Part shown: positions 47,170 to 55,438 of the stretch, one piece after another | Numbering within the stretch: position 1 is the stretch's first letter | Layout of the letters: each line of letters starts with the position of its first letter | Origin: Desulfovibrio sp. A2 | GTDB taxonomy: Bacteria > Desulfobacterota > Desulfovibrionia > Desulfovibrionales > Desulfovibrionaceae | DNA: 64,000 bases | Direction: 5' to 3' | Assembly (NCBI RefSeq): GCF_000226255.1 | Contig: NZ_AGFG01000060.1 | Span: forward strand, 1 to 64,000 | Notes under the pieces: generated by a model | Database searches by the model: none | Seen by the model: the letters and a program-made list of their open reading frames with translations, nothing else | Told to the model about the DNA's origin: nothing | Position numbers and translations under genes: made by a program

Positions 47170-48698
47170 TTCGTCCGACATGCCTGCGCAAGGCGACCCG
47201 GATCGCGGCGGCGGCGCTTGTGGCGCTGACCATGACGCCGCTGACCGGCTGCTCGCTGATACCCGAATACCACAGGCCCGCGCCGGAACTGCCCGCCGCA
47301 TGGAATGCGGGCGCGGCGGGCGGCCAGACCGTCGATCAGACCGTCGGCCAAGCCGCTGCCCAGCCCGCAGCCATGCCCCAGGATTGGCGGCAGGTGGTGG
47401 CCGATGCGCCCATGGCACGCCTGATCGACCTGGCGCTTTCCAACAACCGCGACCTGCGCGTGGCCGTGCTGCAGATAGAGAAGGCCCGCGCCCAGCACGC
47501 CATCGCCCGGGCAGACCTGTTCCCGCACATCGACGCCACGGGTTCGGCGGACATGGGCCGCACCTCCGCGCCGCTTTCGTCCACGGGCCGGTCGTACACC
47601 TCGCACGCGTATTCGGTGGGGGTGGGGTTCAGTTCGTTCGAACTGGACCTGTTCGGGCGCGTGCGCAGCCTGAAGGAACAGGCGCTGGAACAGTACCTGT
47701 CCACCGACGCCTCGGCCCGCAGCGTGCAGCTGACCCTGGTGGCCGAAGTGGGGCAGGCCTACCTGACCCTGGCCGCCGACCGCGAACAGCTGGACCTGGC
47801 GCGCGAGATACTGGACACGGAGCGCGCTTCGTTCGCGGTGGTGAAAAGCCGTTACGAAAACGGCATCGTCGGGGAGTTGGACGTGGCCTCGGCCCAGACC
47901 ACCGTGGATACGGCCCGCGTCAACGTCGCCGCCTCCGAGGCCACGGTGACGGCGGACGAAAACGCGCTGGCCCTGCTGCTGGGCGCGCCCCTGACGGCGG
48001 ACCTGACCCCGGCCCGCAAGCTGGCCGACATCGCCCCGCTGGCGGAGGTGCCCGCCGGACTGCCGTCGGAAGTGCTGGCCCGCAGGCCGGACGTGGCGGC
48101 GGCGGAGCACACCCTGAAGGCGGCCAATGCCAACATCGGCGCGGCGCGGGCGGAATACTTCCCGCGCATCGGGCTTACCGCCAGCTATGGCAACGCCAGC
48201 ACCGAGATGAACGACCTGTTCCGCGCGGGGTCGCGCACCTGGAGCTTCGTGCCCCAGGCCACCCTGCCCCTCTTCCATGCCGGGGCCATCCGCGCCGGGG
48301 TGGAGTCCGCCGAGGCGGACCGGGACATCTATGTGGCTCAGTACGAAAAGGCCGTGCAGACGGCGTTCCAGGAAGTGTCCGACGCGCTGGCGCAGGGCGC
48401 GTCGCTGGCGACCCAGGCCGAGGCCCAGGCCTCGCTGGTGCGGGCCACGGGCAAGAGCTACGAGTTGTCCACCCAGCGCTACGAGCGCGGCGTGGACGGC
48501 TACCTGGCCAAGCTCGACGCCCAGCGCTCTTACGCCACCGCCCGGCAGAACCTGGTGTCCGTCCTGCTTTCGCGGCAGAGCAACCGCCTGACCCTGTTCA
48601 AGGCGCTGGGCGGCGGCTGGAATGGCCAGCCCATGCCCGGCGCGGGGCTTGGGGACGCGGAGAACCGTGAAGCGCTCGCACCCGTCGCGGCCAATTGA
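47166..48698 (+). CDS. Outer-membrane efflux channel lipoprotein (OprM/NodT type)
   Basis: 510 aa TolC-family channel. Lipobox LTGC near residue 26-29 ([16 protein letters not shown]). Two outer-membrane-efflux repeats: [20 protein letters not shown] / [17 protein letters not shown] and [21 protein letters not shown] / [21 protein letters not shown] 47166 overlaps the pump stop by 4 nt. Together with the two upstream genes it makes a complete tripartite pump. Confidence 0.95.
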   Translation: MIRPTCLRKATRIAAAALVALTMTPLTGCSLIPEYHRPAPELPAAWNAGAAGGQTVDQTVGQAAAQPAAMPQDWRQVVADAPMARLIDLALSNNRDLRVAVLQIEKARAQHAIARADLFPHIDATGSADMGRTSAPLSSTGRSYTSHAYSVGVGFSSFELDLFGRVRSLKEQALEQYLSTDASARSVQLTLVAEVGQAYLTLAADREQLDLAREILDTERASFAVVKSRYENGIVGELDVASAQTTVDTARVNVAASEATVTADENALALLLGAPLTADLTPARKLADIAPLAEVPAGLPSEVLARRPDVAAAEHTLKAANANIGAARAEYFPRIGLTASYGNASTEMNDLFRAGSRTWSFVPQATLPLFHAGAIRAGVESAEADRDIYVAQYEKAVQTAFQEVSDALAQGASLATQAEAQASLVRATGKSYELSTQRYERGVDGYLAKLDAQRSYATARQNLVSVLLSRQSNRLTLFKALGGGWNGQPMPGAGLGDAENREALAPVAAN

Positions 48699-48779
48699 CA
48701 AGGGGCGCCCGGCGTAAACCCCAGTCAGGCCATCCCTCTTCCGGTCCTCTCCCGGACGGTCCGGCGGTGCGACATACGA

Positions 48780-48813
48780 CAGCCCCCGCGTGTTCGCGGG
48801 GGCTGTTCTTGTT
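48780..48813 (+). terminator. Terminator of the efflux operon
   Basis: Perfect 11-bp stem CAGCCCCCGCG / CGCGGGGGCTG, loop TGTT, then TTCTTGTTT. It lies 80 nt after the channel gene. Confidence 0.85.
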
Positions 48814-48833
48814 TCGGCGGCGGATTGCGGGGT

Positions 48834-49502
48834 CTACCCCGCCTTGCGCGCCACGAAGGCGTAGCGCCCCTTTTCCCGCCCGTCCGTCGGCAGGTTCATG
48901 AATTCGCCGAGCAGGATATCGCAGGAAAGGCCGCGCAGCATGTCGGCCACCCGCTCTGGTGGATGCGAATCGTAGAAGAATTCCCGGCCGAACATCACGT
49001 CGGTGAAGGCCGGGTGGGCCGAACCGCCCACCGTGAGCATCAGCCGCCCGCCGGGATGCAGGGCACGCACGGCCTTGGCCAGGATGGCCGCGTGGCGCTG
49101 GCGCGGGATGTGGAACAGGCAGTCCCACAGGATGGCGGCATGACAGGGCTCGCCGAAGGGGTAGTCCTCCAGCGTGGCGATCGTCCATCGTGCCTGCGGA
49201 AATCTTCGGCTGGCCAGCGCGATCATGGCCGGTGACCGGTCGATGCCCAGCACACCGCATCCCCGGCGCAGCACGTATTCGGCCATGGGCCGCCCGGCAC
49301 CGCAGCCCGCGTCCAGCACCAGGGGGCGTCCGGCCGCCGGGGGCAGGTCCTCCAGCAGCAGGTCCAGGTAGTTTCGCTCGCGGCCGTAAAAGGCTTGGCG
49401 CGCTGCGTCCCACTCCGGGGCAACGGCGTCGTACGAGGCCCGATTCAGCGTGTCGGCCGGGTGTTCCGTGTCGGCGGGATGCGGTGCGTTATGGTGGGGC
49501 AT
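48834..49502 (-). CDS. Class I SAM-dependent methyltransferase
   Basis: 222 aa. The SAM-binding motif I is VLDAGCGAGRPMAEYVL, followed by motif II-like GVLGIDRSPAMIALASRRFP and motif IV AAILWDCLFHIPRQRH. The N-terminal 20 residues are a His/Pro-rich extension with a duplicated ADTEHPADT-like stretch. Substrate unknown. It begins 15 nt after the NtrC-type regulator on the same strand, so the two are probably co-transcribed, which is an unusual pairing. Confidence 0.85.
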   Translation of the reverse strand: MPHHNAPHPADTEHPADTLNRASYDAVAPEWDAARQAFYGRERNYLDLLLEDLPPAAGRPLVLDAGCGAGRPMAEYVLRRGCGVLGIDRSPAMIALASRRFPQARWTIATLEDYPFGEPCHAAILWDCLFHIPRQRHAAILAKAVRALHPGGRLMLTVGGSAHPAFTDVMFGREFFYDSHPPERVADMLRGLSCDILLGEFMNLPTDGREKGRYAFVARKAG

Positions 49503-49517
49503 GCGGGCGGGCGCGCC

Positions 49518-50972
49518 CTAGCGCAGCTTGCGCAGCAGACGGTAGAACTGCGCGCGCGAAAGGCCGGAAAGCTGCTGGGCCTTGGTCATGTCGCCGCCGG
49601 CATAGGCCAGCAGGTTCTGGAAGTAGTCCACGGCGGCGCGCTCTAGCGCCACGTCGCGGTAGGTCATCCAGGTGGGAATGGACAGCCCCGCCAGGGGGGT
49701 GTCCACGGGGTCGGCGTTGGCGTCATGTCCGGCATGTGGTCCGGCGTGCGGCCCCCCGTTCGATCCGCCGTGCTCGGGCCGCGCGCCGCCCGCCGCCGCG
49801 CGCACGTGGCGCACCCGGATGTGCGCGGGCAGGTGCACCGGGTGCAGGGTGCGCACGTCACCGGCGAAGGCGATCATGGTTTCCAGGGTGTTGCGCAGTT
49901 CGCGCACGTTGCCGGGCCAATGGTGCGCGCCCAGGGCGTGCAGCAGTTCCGGCGTCAGGATGCGCGAGGGCAGGTTGTTGCGTTCGCAGTACTGGTGCAC
50001 GAAATGCTCGGCCAGCGGGCGCAGGTCGTCCGCGCGCTGGCGCAACGGGGGCAGGGCGATGTGCATGGCCCGCACCCGGTACAGCAGGTCCTCGCGGAAT
50101 TCGCCCCGCCGGGACATGACCGAAAGGTCGCGGTTGGTGGCCGCCACCAGCCGGAAATCACACTCCACTTCCTGTCGGCCGCCCACGGGGCGGAAGCGCC
50201 GTTCCTGCAACACGCGCAGAAAGGTTTTCTGCAGGGCGGGGGGCAGTTCGCCTATCTCGTCCAGAAACAGCGTGCCGCCCGACGCCTGGCGGATCAGCCC
50301 TTCGGCGTCGCGGTCGGCCCCGGTGAAGGCCCCGCGCGCGTGGCCGAAGAGCACGCTCTCGGCCAGGTTTTCGGGCAGGGCGGCGCAGTCCACCACCACG
50401 AAGGGATGGCCCGCCCGGTCGCTGTTCTCGTGGATGGCCCGCGCGGCCAGCTCCTTGCCGGTGCCCGTTTCGCCGGTGATCAGCACCGGCACGTCGCTTC
50501 GCGCGGCCTTGGCCACCAGGTCCAGGCACTCCATGAAGGCGAGGCTGCCGCCCACGATGCCCGAGGGATTGAACGGGCGTCCCTGCGGGGCGGACCGGGC
50601 CAGCTTTTCGTTGCGGAATTCCAGCGCCCGCAGGATGGCCAGGCGTATGGCGCTTACCGGCGCGCCCTTGGTGATGTAGTCCCATGCGCCGTTGCGCACG
50701 GCCATCTCGGCCGACTGCTCGGCGTCGGCGCCGGTGATGATGATCACCTCCGGCCGGGGCGGCGAGGCCACGAAGCGCGGCAGCGCCTCCAGCCCGTTGC
50801 CGTCAGGCATCATCACGTCCAGCAGCACCACGTCGCCGAAGCCCGCGTCGGCATGGGCCAGCCCGTCGGCCAGCGAGGCGGCCCGCAAGGCTACGTGGCC
50901 CATGTCCTCGGCGAGATCGGCCAGGGTTTCCGCCACCAGCGGATCGTCGTCGATGATGAGGATTTCAGGCAT
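49518..50972 (-). CDS. NtrC-family response regulator
   Basis: 484 aa. Receiver domain (1-120) with ILIIDDDPL and the phospho-acceptor Asp in VVLLDVMMPDGNG. AAA+ sigma-54 domain (about 145-370) with GETGTGKE, FGHARGAFTGAD (GAFTGA intact) and [12 protein letters not shown] His/Gly-rich linker follows, then a short C-terminal HTH (GGDMTKAQQLSGLSRAQFYRLLRKL). It lies 10 nt downstream of the hybrid histidine kinase, its obvious partner. Targets unknown; tandem palindromes at 54913-54970 are candidates. Confidence 0.93.
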   Translation of the reverse strand: MPEILIIDDDPLVAETLADLAEDMGHVALRAASLADGLAHADAGFGDVVLLDVMMPDGNGLEALPRFVASPPRPEVIIITGADAEQSAEMAVRNGAWDYITKGAPVSAIRLAILRALEFRNEKLARSAPQGRPFNPSGIVGGSLAFMECLDLVAKAARSDVPVLITGETGTGKELAARAIHENSDRAGHPFVVVDCAALPENLAESVLFGHARGAFTGADRDAEGLIRQASGGTLFLDEIGELPPALQKTFLRVLQERRFRPVGGRQEVECDFRLVAATNRDLSVMSRRGEFREDLLYRVRAMHIALPPLRQRADDLRPLAEHFVHQYCERNNLPSRILTPELLHALGAHHWPGNVRELRNTLETMIAFAGDVRTLHPVHLPAHIRVRHVRAAAGGARPEHGGSNGGPHAGPHAGHDANADPVDTPLAGLSIPTWMTYRDVALERAAVDYFQNLLAYAGGDMTKAQQLSGLSRAQFYRLLRKLR

Positions 50973-50982
50973 CCCCTAGTCT

Positions 50983-53900
50983 TTACGCCTTTTCCAACAA
51001 TAAACGCAAGCGTCGGGATAATTCCTCGCCCGTGAACGGTTTGCCGATCAGGGACATGTCTGTTTCCTTCAGTTCTTCCGCAGAGATGTCGCCTTCGTTG
51101 CCGGTGCACAGCACCAGCGGCAGGGCGTGGCCCCGCGCGCGGATGGTCCGCGCCAGCTCCGGCCCCGAGATGCCGGGCATGCGCAGGTCCAGCAGGGCCA
51201 CGTCGTAGCGGCCCGCCGCCAGCAGGCGCAAGGCTTCTTCGGCGTCGGCGGTGCCGGTGGCGCGGTGGCCGATGCCGTGCAGCATTTCCGCCACGGACTG
51301 GCGGAAGTCGTGTTCGTCGTCCACCACCAGCACGTGCAGCGGGGGGAGCAAGGCCGGGGAAGGGACATCGGGTTCCGGATGCGTTGGCGGGCTTTCGGGT
51401 TTGGCGTGTGAGGCGTCGCCCGTCTGTGCATGGGACTGCGGGCCGCCGACAGGCGGGCCGTCCCCCGGTGAAACGGTCCGTGATGGGACCGCGCCCGGCG
51501 ATGCAACGTCCGGCGATATATCGTCCGGGGGGCTGGCCTCGGGTTCCAGCAGCGGCAGCAGCACGTCGAACCTGGCCCCCTGCCCCGGTTGCGAGTATGC
51601 GCGCACCGTACCGCCGTGCTTGCGGGCGATGCCGTGCACCATGCTGAGGCCAAGCCCCGTGCCCGTGCCCAGCGGCTTGGTGGTGAAGAATGGCTCGAAC
51701 ACCCGTTCCAGTTGGGCGGCGGTCATGCCCAGGCCGGAATCGGCCACGGAAAGCAGCACGTAGCGGCCCGGCGAAAGTTCCGGGTACCCGCGCAACACCT
51801 CGTCGCCGCCAAGGTCCAGCGTATCCACGGCCACGTCCAGCACCCCGCCGTCGGGCATGGCGTGCAGGGCGTTGGTGCACAGGTTCAGCAGCACCTGGTG
51901 GATCTGGGTGGCGTCGCCGTGCACGGGCAAGGGGGAGGCGGGCAGCAGGGTGCGCAGGGTGATGCTGGCGGGTATGGACGGCCTGACCAGGTGCAGGGCG
52001 TCTTCCACGGTGCGGCACAGGTCCAGCCTGGCGTAAGGCTCGTCCGCAGGGCGGCCGAAGGCCAGCAACTGGCGCACCACCTCGCGCGCGCGCAGCGCGG
52101 CGCGGAGGATGCGGTCGGCCCGGGCGGCGGCGCGGCCGGTAAGGCCCGTATCACGCAACATTTCGATGTTGCTCATGATCACGCCAAGGATGTTGTTGAA
52201 GTCGTGGGCGATGCCCCCGGCCAGGGTACCCACGGCCTCCATTTTCTGGGCCTGGCGCAGTTGCCGTTCCAGGGCCACCTCGTGGGCCACGTCCTCGGCC
52301 AGCCAGGCCACCCGGTGCACCCGGCCCGATTCATCGGCGATGGGGTACAGGGAATGGTCGAAAATATGGATGCCCCGCGTGTCGCGGAACGTGGCCGGGG
52401 TTGCCGTGGCCACCACGCTTGCCAATGCGTCGGACCGTCTTCGGTGCAATTCTTCTGGAATGTATTCCTCCAGCGTACGGCCCAGCATGGCGTCGGGGGT
52501 TGTGCCCAGGCGGCCGGCCCCGGTGGCGTTGCAGGCCAGCACCCGGCCCGAAGGGTCGAGCAGAAAGGCGCTGAGGCGGGGCGCGTTGAGCAGGGCGCGC
52601 AGGTTGGCTTCGCTTTCGCGCAGCGACTGCTGTTGCAGGATGCGGGCAAAGGCGCTGCCCCCCTGCGCGGCCACGGCCTCCACATGATGGCGGGCGGCCT
52701 TGCGCATGGCCCCCGGCCCCCGCGTGCCCACCAGCAGGCAGGCCACGGCCCGGCCTTCGTGGATCACCGGCAGAAGATGCGCGCAGCTGACGCCCGAGGC
52801 GGCGGCCAGCGCGTCCAGTTCCGCGTCGCCGGTGAGCATGCAGCATGACTCCTGCTCCGGCGGGGTTTCCGGCACGGGGCGGCCCGCTTCCATCAGGCGC
52901 GTGGCGGGTATGCCCATGGGCAGGCGGCGCACCCTGGCCAGCACCACCGGCTCGAACCCCTGCGCGGCCACCAGCCGCCATTCGTGCCGGGCAGGGGCGA
53001 CTCGCGTATCGGGCGTGTCGGGCAAATGGGGCGCACGCGGCGTGCCGGTCATGTCCACGCGCAGCCAGGCGGCCCCCGCATCCACGCTTTCGGCCCGCAG
53101 GGCGGTGCGCAGGCACAGCCCCAGGCAGTCCTCCACGGTGGTGGTGATGCCGAGGGCCAGCAGCAGGTCGCGCTGCAGCCGCAGCAGTTCGTCGCGCTGG
53201 CGCTGCTCGGTCACGTCCTGCACCATGCCGTGCATCGCCAGCGGCAGCTTGTGGCCGGTGCGGGGCGCGTTGTCGAAGGTCACCTGCTGCCGGGCGTGGC
53301 GGTACAGCCCGCTGGGCCCCTGGTAGCGGTATTCCACCAAGGCGGTGGATCGGGCCTCCAGGGCGTGATGCAGTTCCCCGGCCACCCGGGCGCGGTCGCC
53401 GGGGTGGATGCGGTCGAAGAACCGCGCGAACGAGGGGGATTCCGCCGCCGGGGGAAACCCGAACATGCGGAACAGGTTGTCCGACCATTGGCCGCGCCCG
53501 GTTTCCATGTCGCGCCAGTAGCTGCCCAGATGGCCGATGCGCTCGCCGTGCTCCAGCAGGTCGCGGCTGCGGCGCAGGGCCAGTTCAGCCCGGCGGCGCT
53601 CGGCCACTTCGCGGCGCAGCAGCATGTTGGCTTGGCGCAACTGGGCCGTGCGCTTGCGAATGCGGCTGTCCAGCCCGCGTAAGGCCCGGCGGGTGGCGTC
53701 GGCGGTGCGGGCCGCCTGCAGCAGGTGCCCGGCCGTGTGCGCCAGCCCCTCGAGTTGCATGTCGGTAATGGGGTCCAGGGAGGGCAGATGCACACCCAGC
53801 ACGCCGCCGGAAATGCCCTGGCCGATACGGATGGCGTAGGCGGTGAACACGCCGCAATCGCAGGACAGGGGGGCATCTGCCTCTGGTGATGCGTGCAGCA

Positions 53901-54795
53901 CCGGGCGCCGGGTGCTGGCCGAGGCGGCGCGGCCCACGGGGCCGTGGCGGAAGGGGATGCGGGCGAGGCGGGGATCGGGCTCGGCCCCGTCCACCCCTTC
54001 CGTCCTTTCTGTGGGGACGGGCCTGCAGCACGGAGAGGGCGGCTCTTCCACCACCAGGTGCAGGCAGGTTGGGGCATTGCGCGCGGCCGTGGGGCATGGC
54101 GACCCGGCATGCGGGCACTGGCCGCAGCGGTCGCCCTGGCGGGCCAGCCAGATGCGGCATGCCCCCGCCCCGAAGATGGTCATGATCTCCCGGGCCAGCA
54201 GGCGCAGCTTTTCCTCGGGCGCGCCGCCCCGGATGAGGGCCGCGCGCAGGTCGTTCAGCCGCTGCACCCGCTCCACGCGCCGTTCCGAGTCGTGCAACGC
54301 CGATACGTCGTGCACCACCGAATGTAGCAGGGCGCGGCCGTTCAGCCATACCGGCCCGCTGTGCACCTCCACCTCGCGCACCAGGCCAGACGCCGTGCGA
54401 TGGCGGAAGCGGAACGCCGAACGGTCGCAGCAAAAGGCCTCGTTCATGCGCAGGGCCAGTTCGTGGCCGTCCAGTGTGTTGATGCGGGAGATGGGCATGC
54501 CCGCCATGCGTTCGCGGGGGTAGCCGTAGAAACGGCAGGCGGCGGGGTTGGCGTCCACTATTGCCCCATCGGCCGGGTCGATCAGCAGCATGGGGGCCAC
54601 GCTGTGCTCGAAGAGCGGAATGGAGCCGCCCGCGTGAAGGCCCGTGGCTTGCGTTTCCGTCTGGGACGGCCGGGCGTCAGCACCACCGCCGGGCCCACCG
54701 CCGGACGCGGCATCGGGCGTGGCAGTGGGCATGGCGCCGGACGCGGCCGGGCGCTGCCGGTGCGGCGGGGGCGATGGCCGGGTTTTTCGAGGCAT
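50983..54795 (-). CDS. Large hybrid sensor histidine kinase (PAS/GAF/HisKA/REC)
   Basis: 1270 aa, no membrane segment seen, so probably cytosolic. Order: a low-complexity N-terminus (1-55), a PAS (about 60-175), a GAF-like domain (about 180-360) rich in Cys (C213, C224, C227, C234, C244, C256, C257, C312, C314), a coiled coil, another PAS (about 420-540), a second GAF (about 550-710), a PAS (about 720-840), HisKA with GTLAGGIAHDFNNILGV (His near 862), a HATPase with GLGLSMVHGIARKHGG, then a C-terminal receiver (about 1150-1265, Asp in ALLDLRMPG). The Cys cluster could hold an Fe-S or metal cofactor sensing redox or gas. Partner regulator follows. Confidence 0.9.
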   Translation of the reverse strand: MPRKTRPSPPPHRQRPAASGAMPTATPDAASGGGPGGGADARPSQTETQATGLHAGGSIPLFEHSVAPMLLIDPADGAIVDANPAACRFYGYPRERMAGMPISRINTLDGHELALRMNEAFCCDRSAFRFRHRTASGLVREVEVHSGPVWLNGRALLHSVVHDVSALHDSERRVERVQRLNDLRAALIRGGAPEEKLRLLAREIMTIFGAGACRIWLARQGDRCGQCPHAGSPCPTAARNAPTCLHLVVEEPPSPCCRPVPTERTEGVDGAEPDPRLARIPFRHGPVGRAASASTRRPVLHASPEADAPLSCDCGVFTAYAIRIGQGISGGVLGVHLPSLDPITDMQLEGLAHTAGHLLQAARTADATRRALRGLDSRIRKRTAQLRQANMLLRREVAERRRAELALRRSRDLLEHGERIGHLGSYWRDMETGRGQWSDNLFRMFGFPPAAESPSFARFFDRIHPGDRARVAGELHHALEARSTALVEYRYQGPSGLYRHARQQVTFDNAPRTGHKLPLAMHGMVQDVTEQRQRDELLRLQRDLLLALGITTTVEDCLGLCLRTALRAESVDAGAAWLRVDMTGTPRAPHLPDTPDTRVAPARHEWRLVAAQGFEPVVLARVRRLPMGIPATRLMEAGRPVPETPPEQESCCMLTGDAELDALAAASGVSCAHLLPVIHEGRAVACLLVGTRGPGAMRKAARHHVEAVAAQGGSAFARILQQQSLRESEANLRALLNAPRLSAFLLDPSGRVLACNATGAGRLGTTPDAMLGRTLEEYIPEELHRRRSDALASVVATATPATFRDTRGIHIFDHSLYPIADESGRVHRVAWLAEDVAHEVALERQLRQAQKMEAVGTLAGGIAHDFNNILGVIMSNIEMLRDTGLTGRAAARADRILRAALRAREVVRQLLAFGRPADEPYARLDLCRTVEDALHLVRPSIPASITLRTLLPASPLPVHGDATQIHQVLLNLCTNALHAMPDGGVLDVAVDTLDLGGDEVLRGYPELSPGRYVLLSVADSGLGMTAAQLERVFEPFFTTKPLGTGTGLGLSMVHGIARKHGGTVRAYSQPGQGARFDVLLPLLEPEASPPDDISPDVASPGAVPSRTVSPGDGPPVGGPQSHAQTGDASHAKPESPPTHPEPDVPSPALLPPLHVLVVDDEHDFRQSVAEMLHGIGHRATGTADAEEALRLLAAGRYDVALLDLRMPGISGPELARTIRARGHALPLVLCTGNEGDISAEELKETDMSLIGKPFTGEELSRRLRLLLEKA

Positions 54796-54912
54796 GGCGA
54801 CCTCTCGGTACTCTTCGTGATCCTTCGGGGCGGGCCATGCCGGGCCGCTCCGCGAGGCGATCCGGAGCCATCCCGGATGCGGGGCTTCGCGGCGCGGCGG
54901 GGAATAGGGCCT

Positions 54913-54970
54913 GTCTCACCCCGTGATACGTAGTCTCATTTCGTGAGACGAGTTTCTCACCTTCAGATAC
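54913..54970. promoter_or_regulatory. Tandem palindromic operators upstream of the kinase genes
   Basis: Two inverted repeats GTCTCA-N5-TGAKAC, the first at 54913-54929 (one mismatch) and the second, perfect, at 54933-54949 (GTCTCA-TTTCG-TGAGAC). A weaker third (TTCTCA-N5-AGATAC) is at 54954-54970. Spacing is about 20 bp, two helical turns. They lie in the spacer between the divergent hybrid kinase (minus) and CII-like gene (plus). This looks like a cooperative activator or repressor array. Confidence 0.65.
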
Positions 54971-55131
54971 AGCATGAGGCATACAGTTCCCCGTCGAAAA
55001 GAGCAACACCAGCAGATACGGGGTGTTGCATGCGCGCCTTGCGCCGGAACGGTCATGCGGCCAACCGAATTCCCCGGCATGCTTCTTGATATTGCCTTTC
55101 CTGTCGGCCGACGACGGCCGCAGGAGGGAAC

Positions 55132-55431
55132 ATGTCCGAAAAGTGGATCACCAGAATGGTGCAGGGGGCGGTGCTCAGCAGCAGAAGCCAGGCGCGCGAG
55201 GTGGCGCGCACCATTGGCAAGCCCTATCCCACGCTGATGCGTGAACTGAACCCGTTCGACCTCGGGGCCAAGCTGGGCGTGGAGACGTTTTTCCAGATAC
55301 TGCGCACCACCCGCGACGTGACGCCCCTGGAGCAGATCGCGCAGGAGCTGGGCTACCGCCTGGCCCCGGTGGACGGCGGCGATGATGAACGCGGACGTGG
55401 CGTGCACGCCAGCCAATACCTGGAACAGTAA
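55132..55431 (+). CDS. Phage CII-like regulatory protein
   Basis: 99 aa. Resembles the phage regulatory protein CII/CP76 family: KPYPTLMRELNPFDLGAKLGVETFFQILRTTRDVTPLEQIAQELGY, the typical core of small phage regulators. The N-terminus is helical, the last 20 residues variable. AGGAGG... (CAGGAGGGAAC) precedes ATG 55132. It stands alone, with no integrase or other phage genes nearby, at the head of a signalling gene run. Its end lies 7 nt before the kinase start. Probably a domesticated regulator. Confidence 0.75.
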   Translation: MSEKWITRMVQGAVLSSRSQAREVARTIGKPYPTLMRELNPFDLGAKLGVETFFQILRTTRDVTPLEQIAQELGYRLAPVDGGDDERGRGVHASQYLEQ

Positions 55432-55438
55432 GGCTGGC

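Noticed and set aside
42721..47418. 1565-aa minus-strand frame over the RND genes
   Set aside because: Shadow frame opposite AcrA/AcrB-type proteins with intact motifs.
55132..55431. Prophage remnant
   Set aside because: Only a single CII-like gene is present, with no other phage genes, attachment sites or composition shift.
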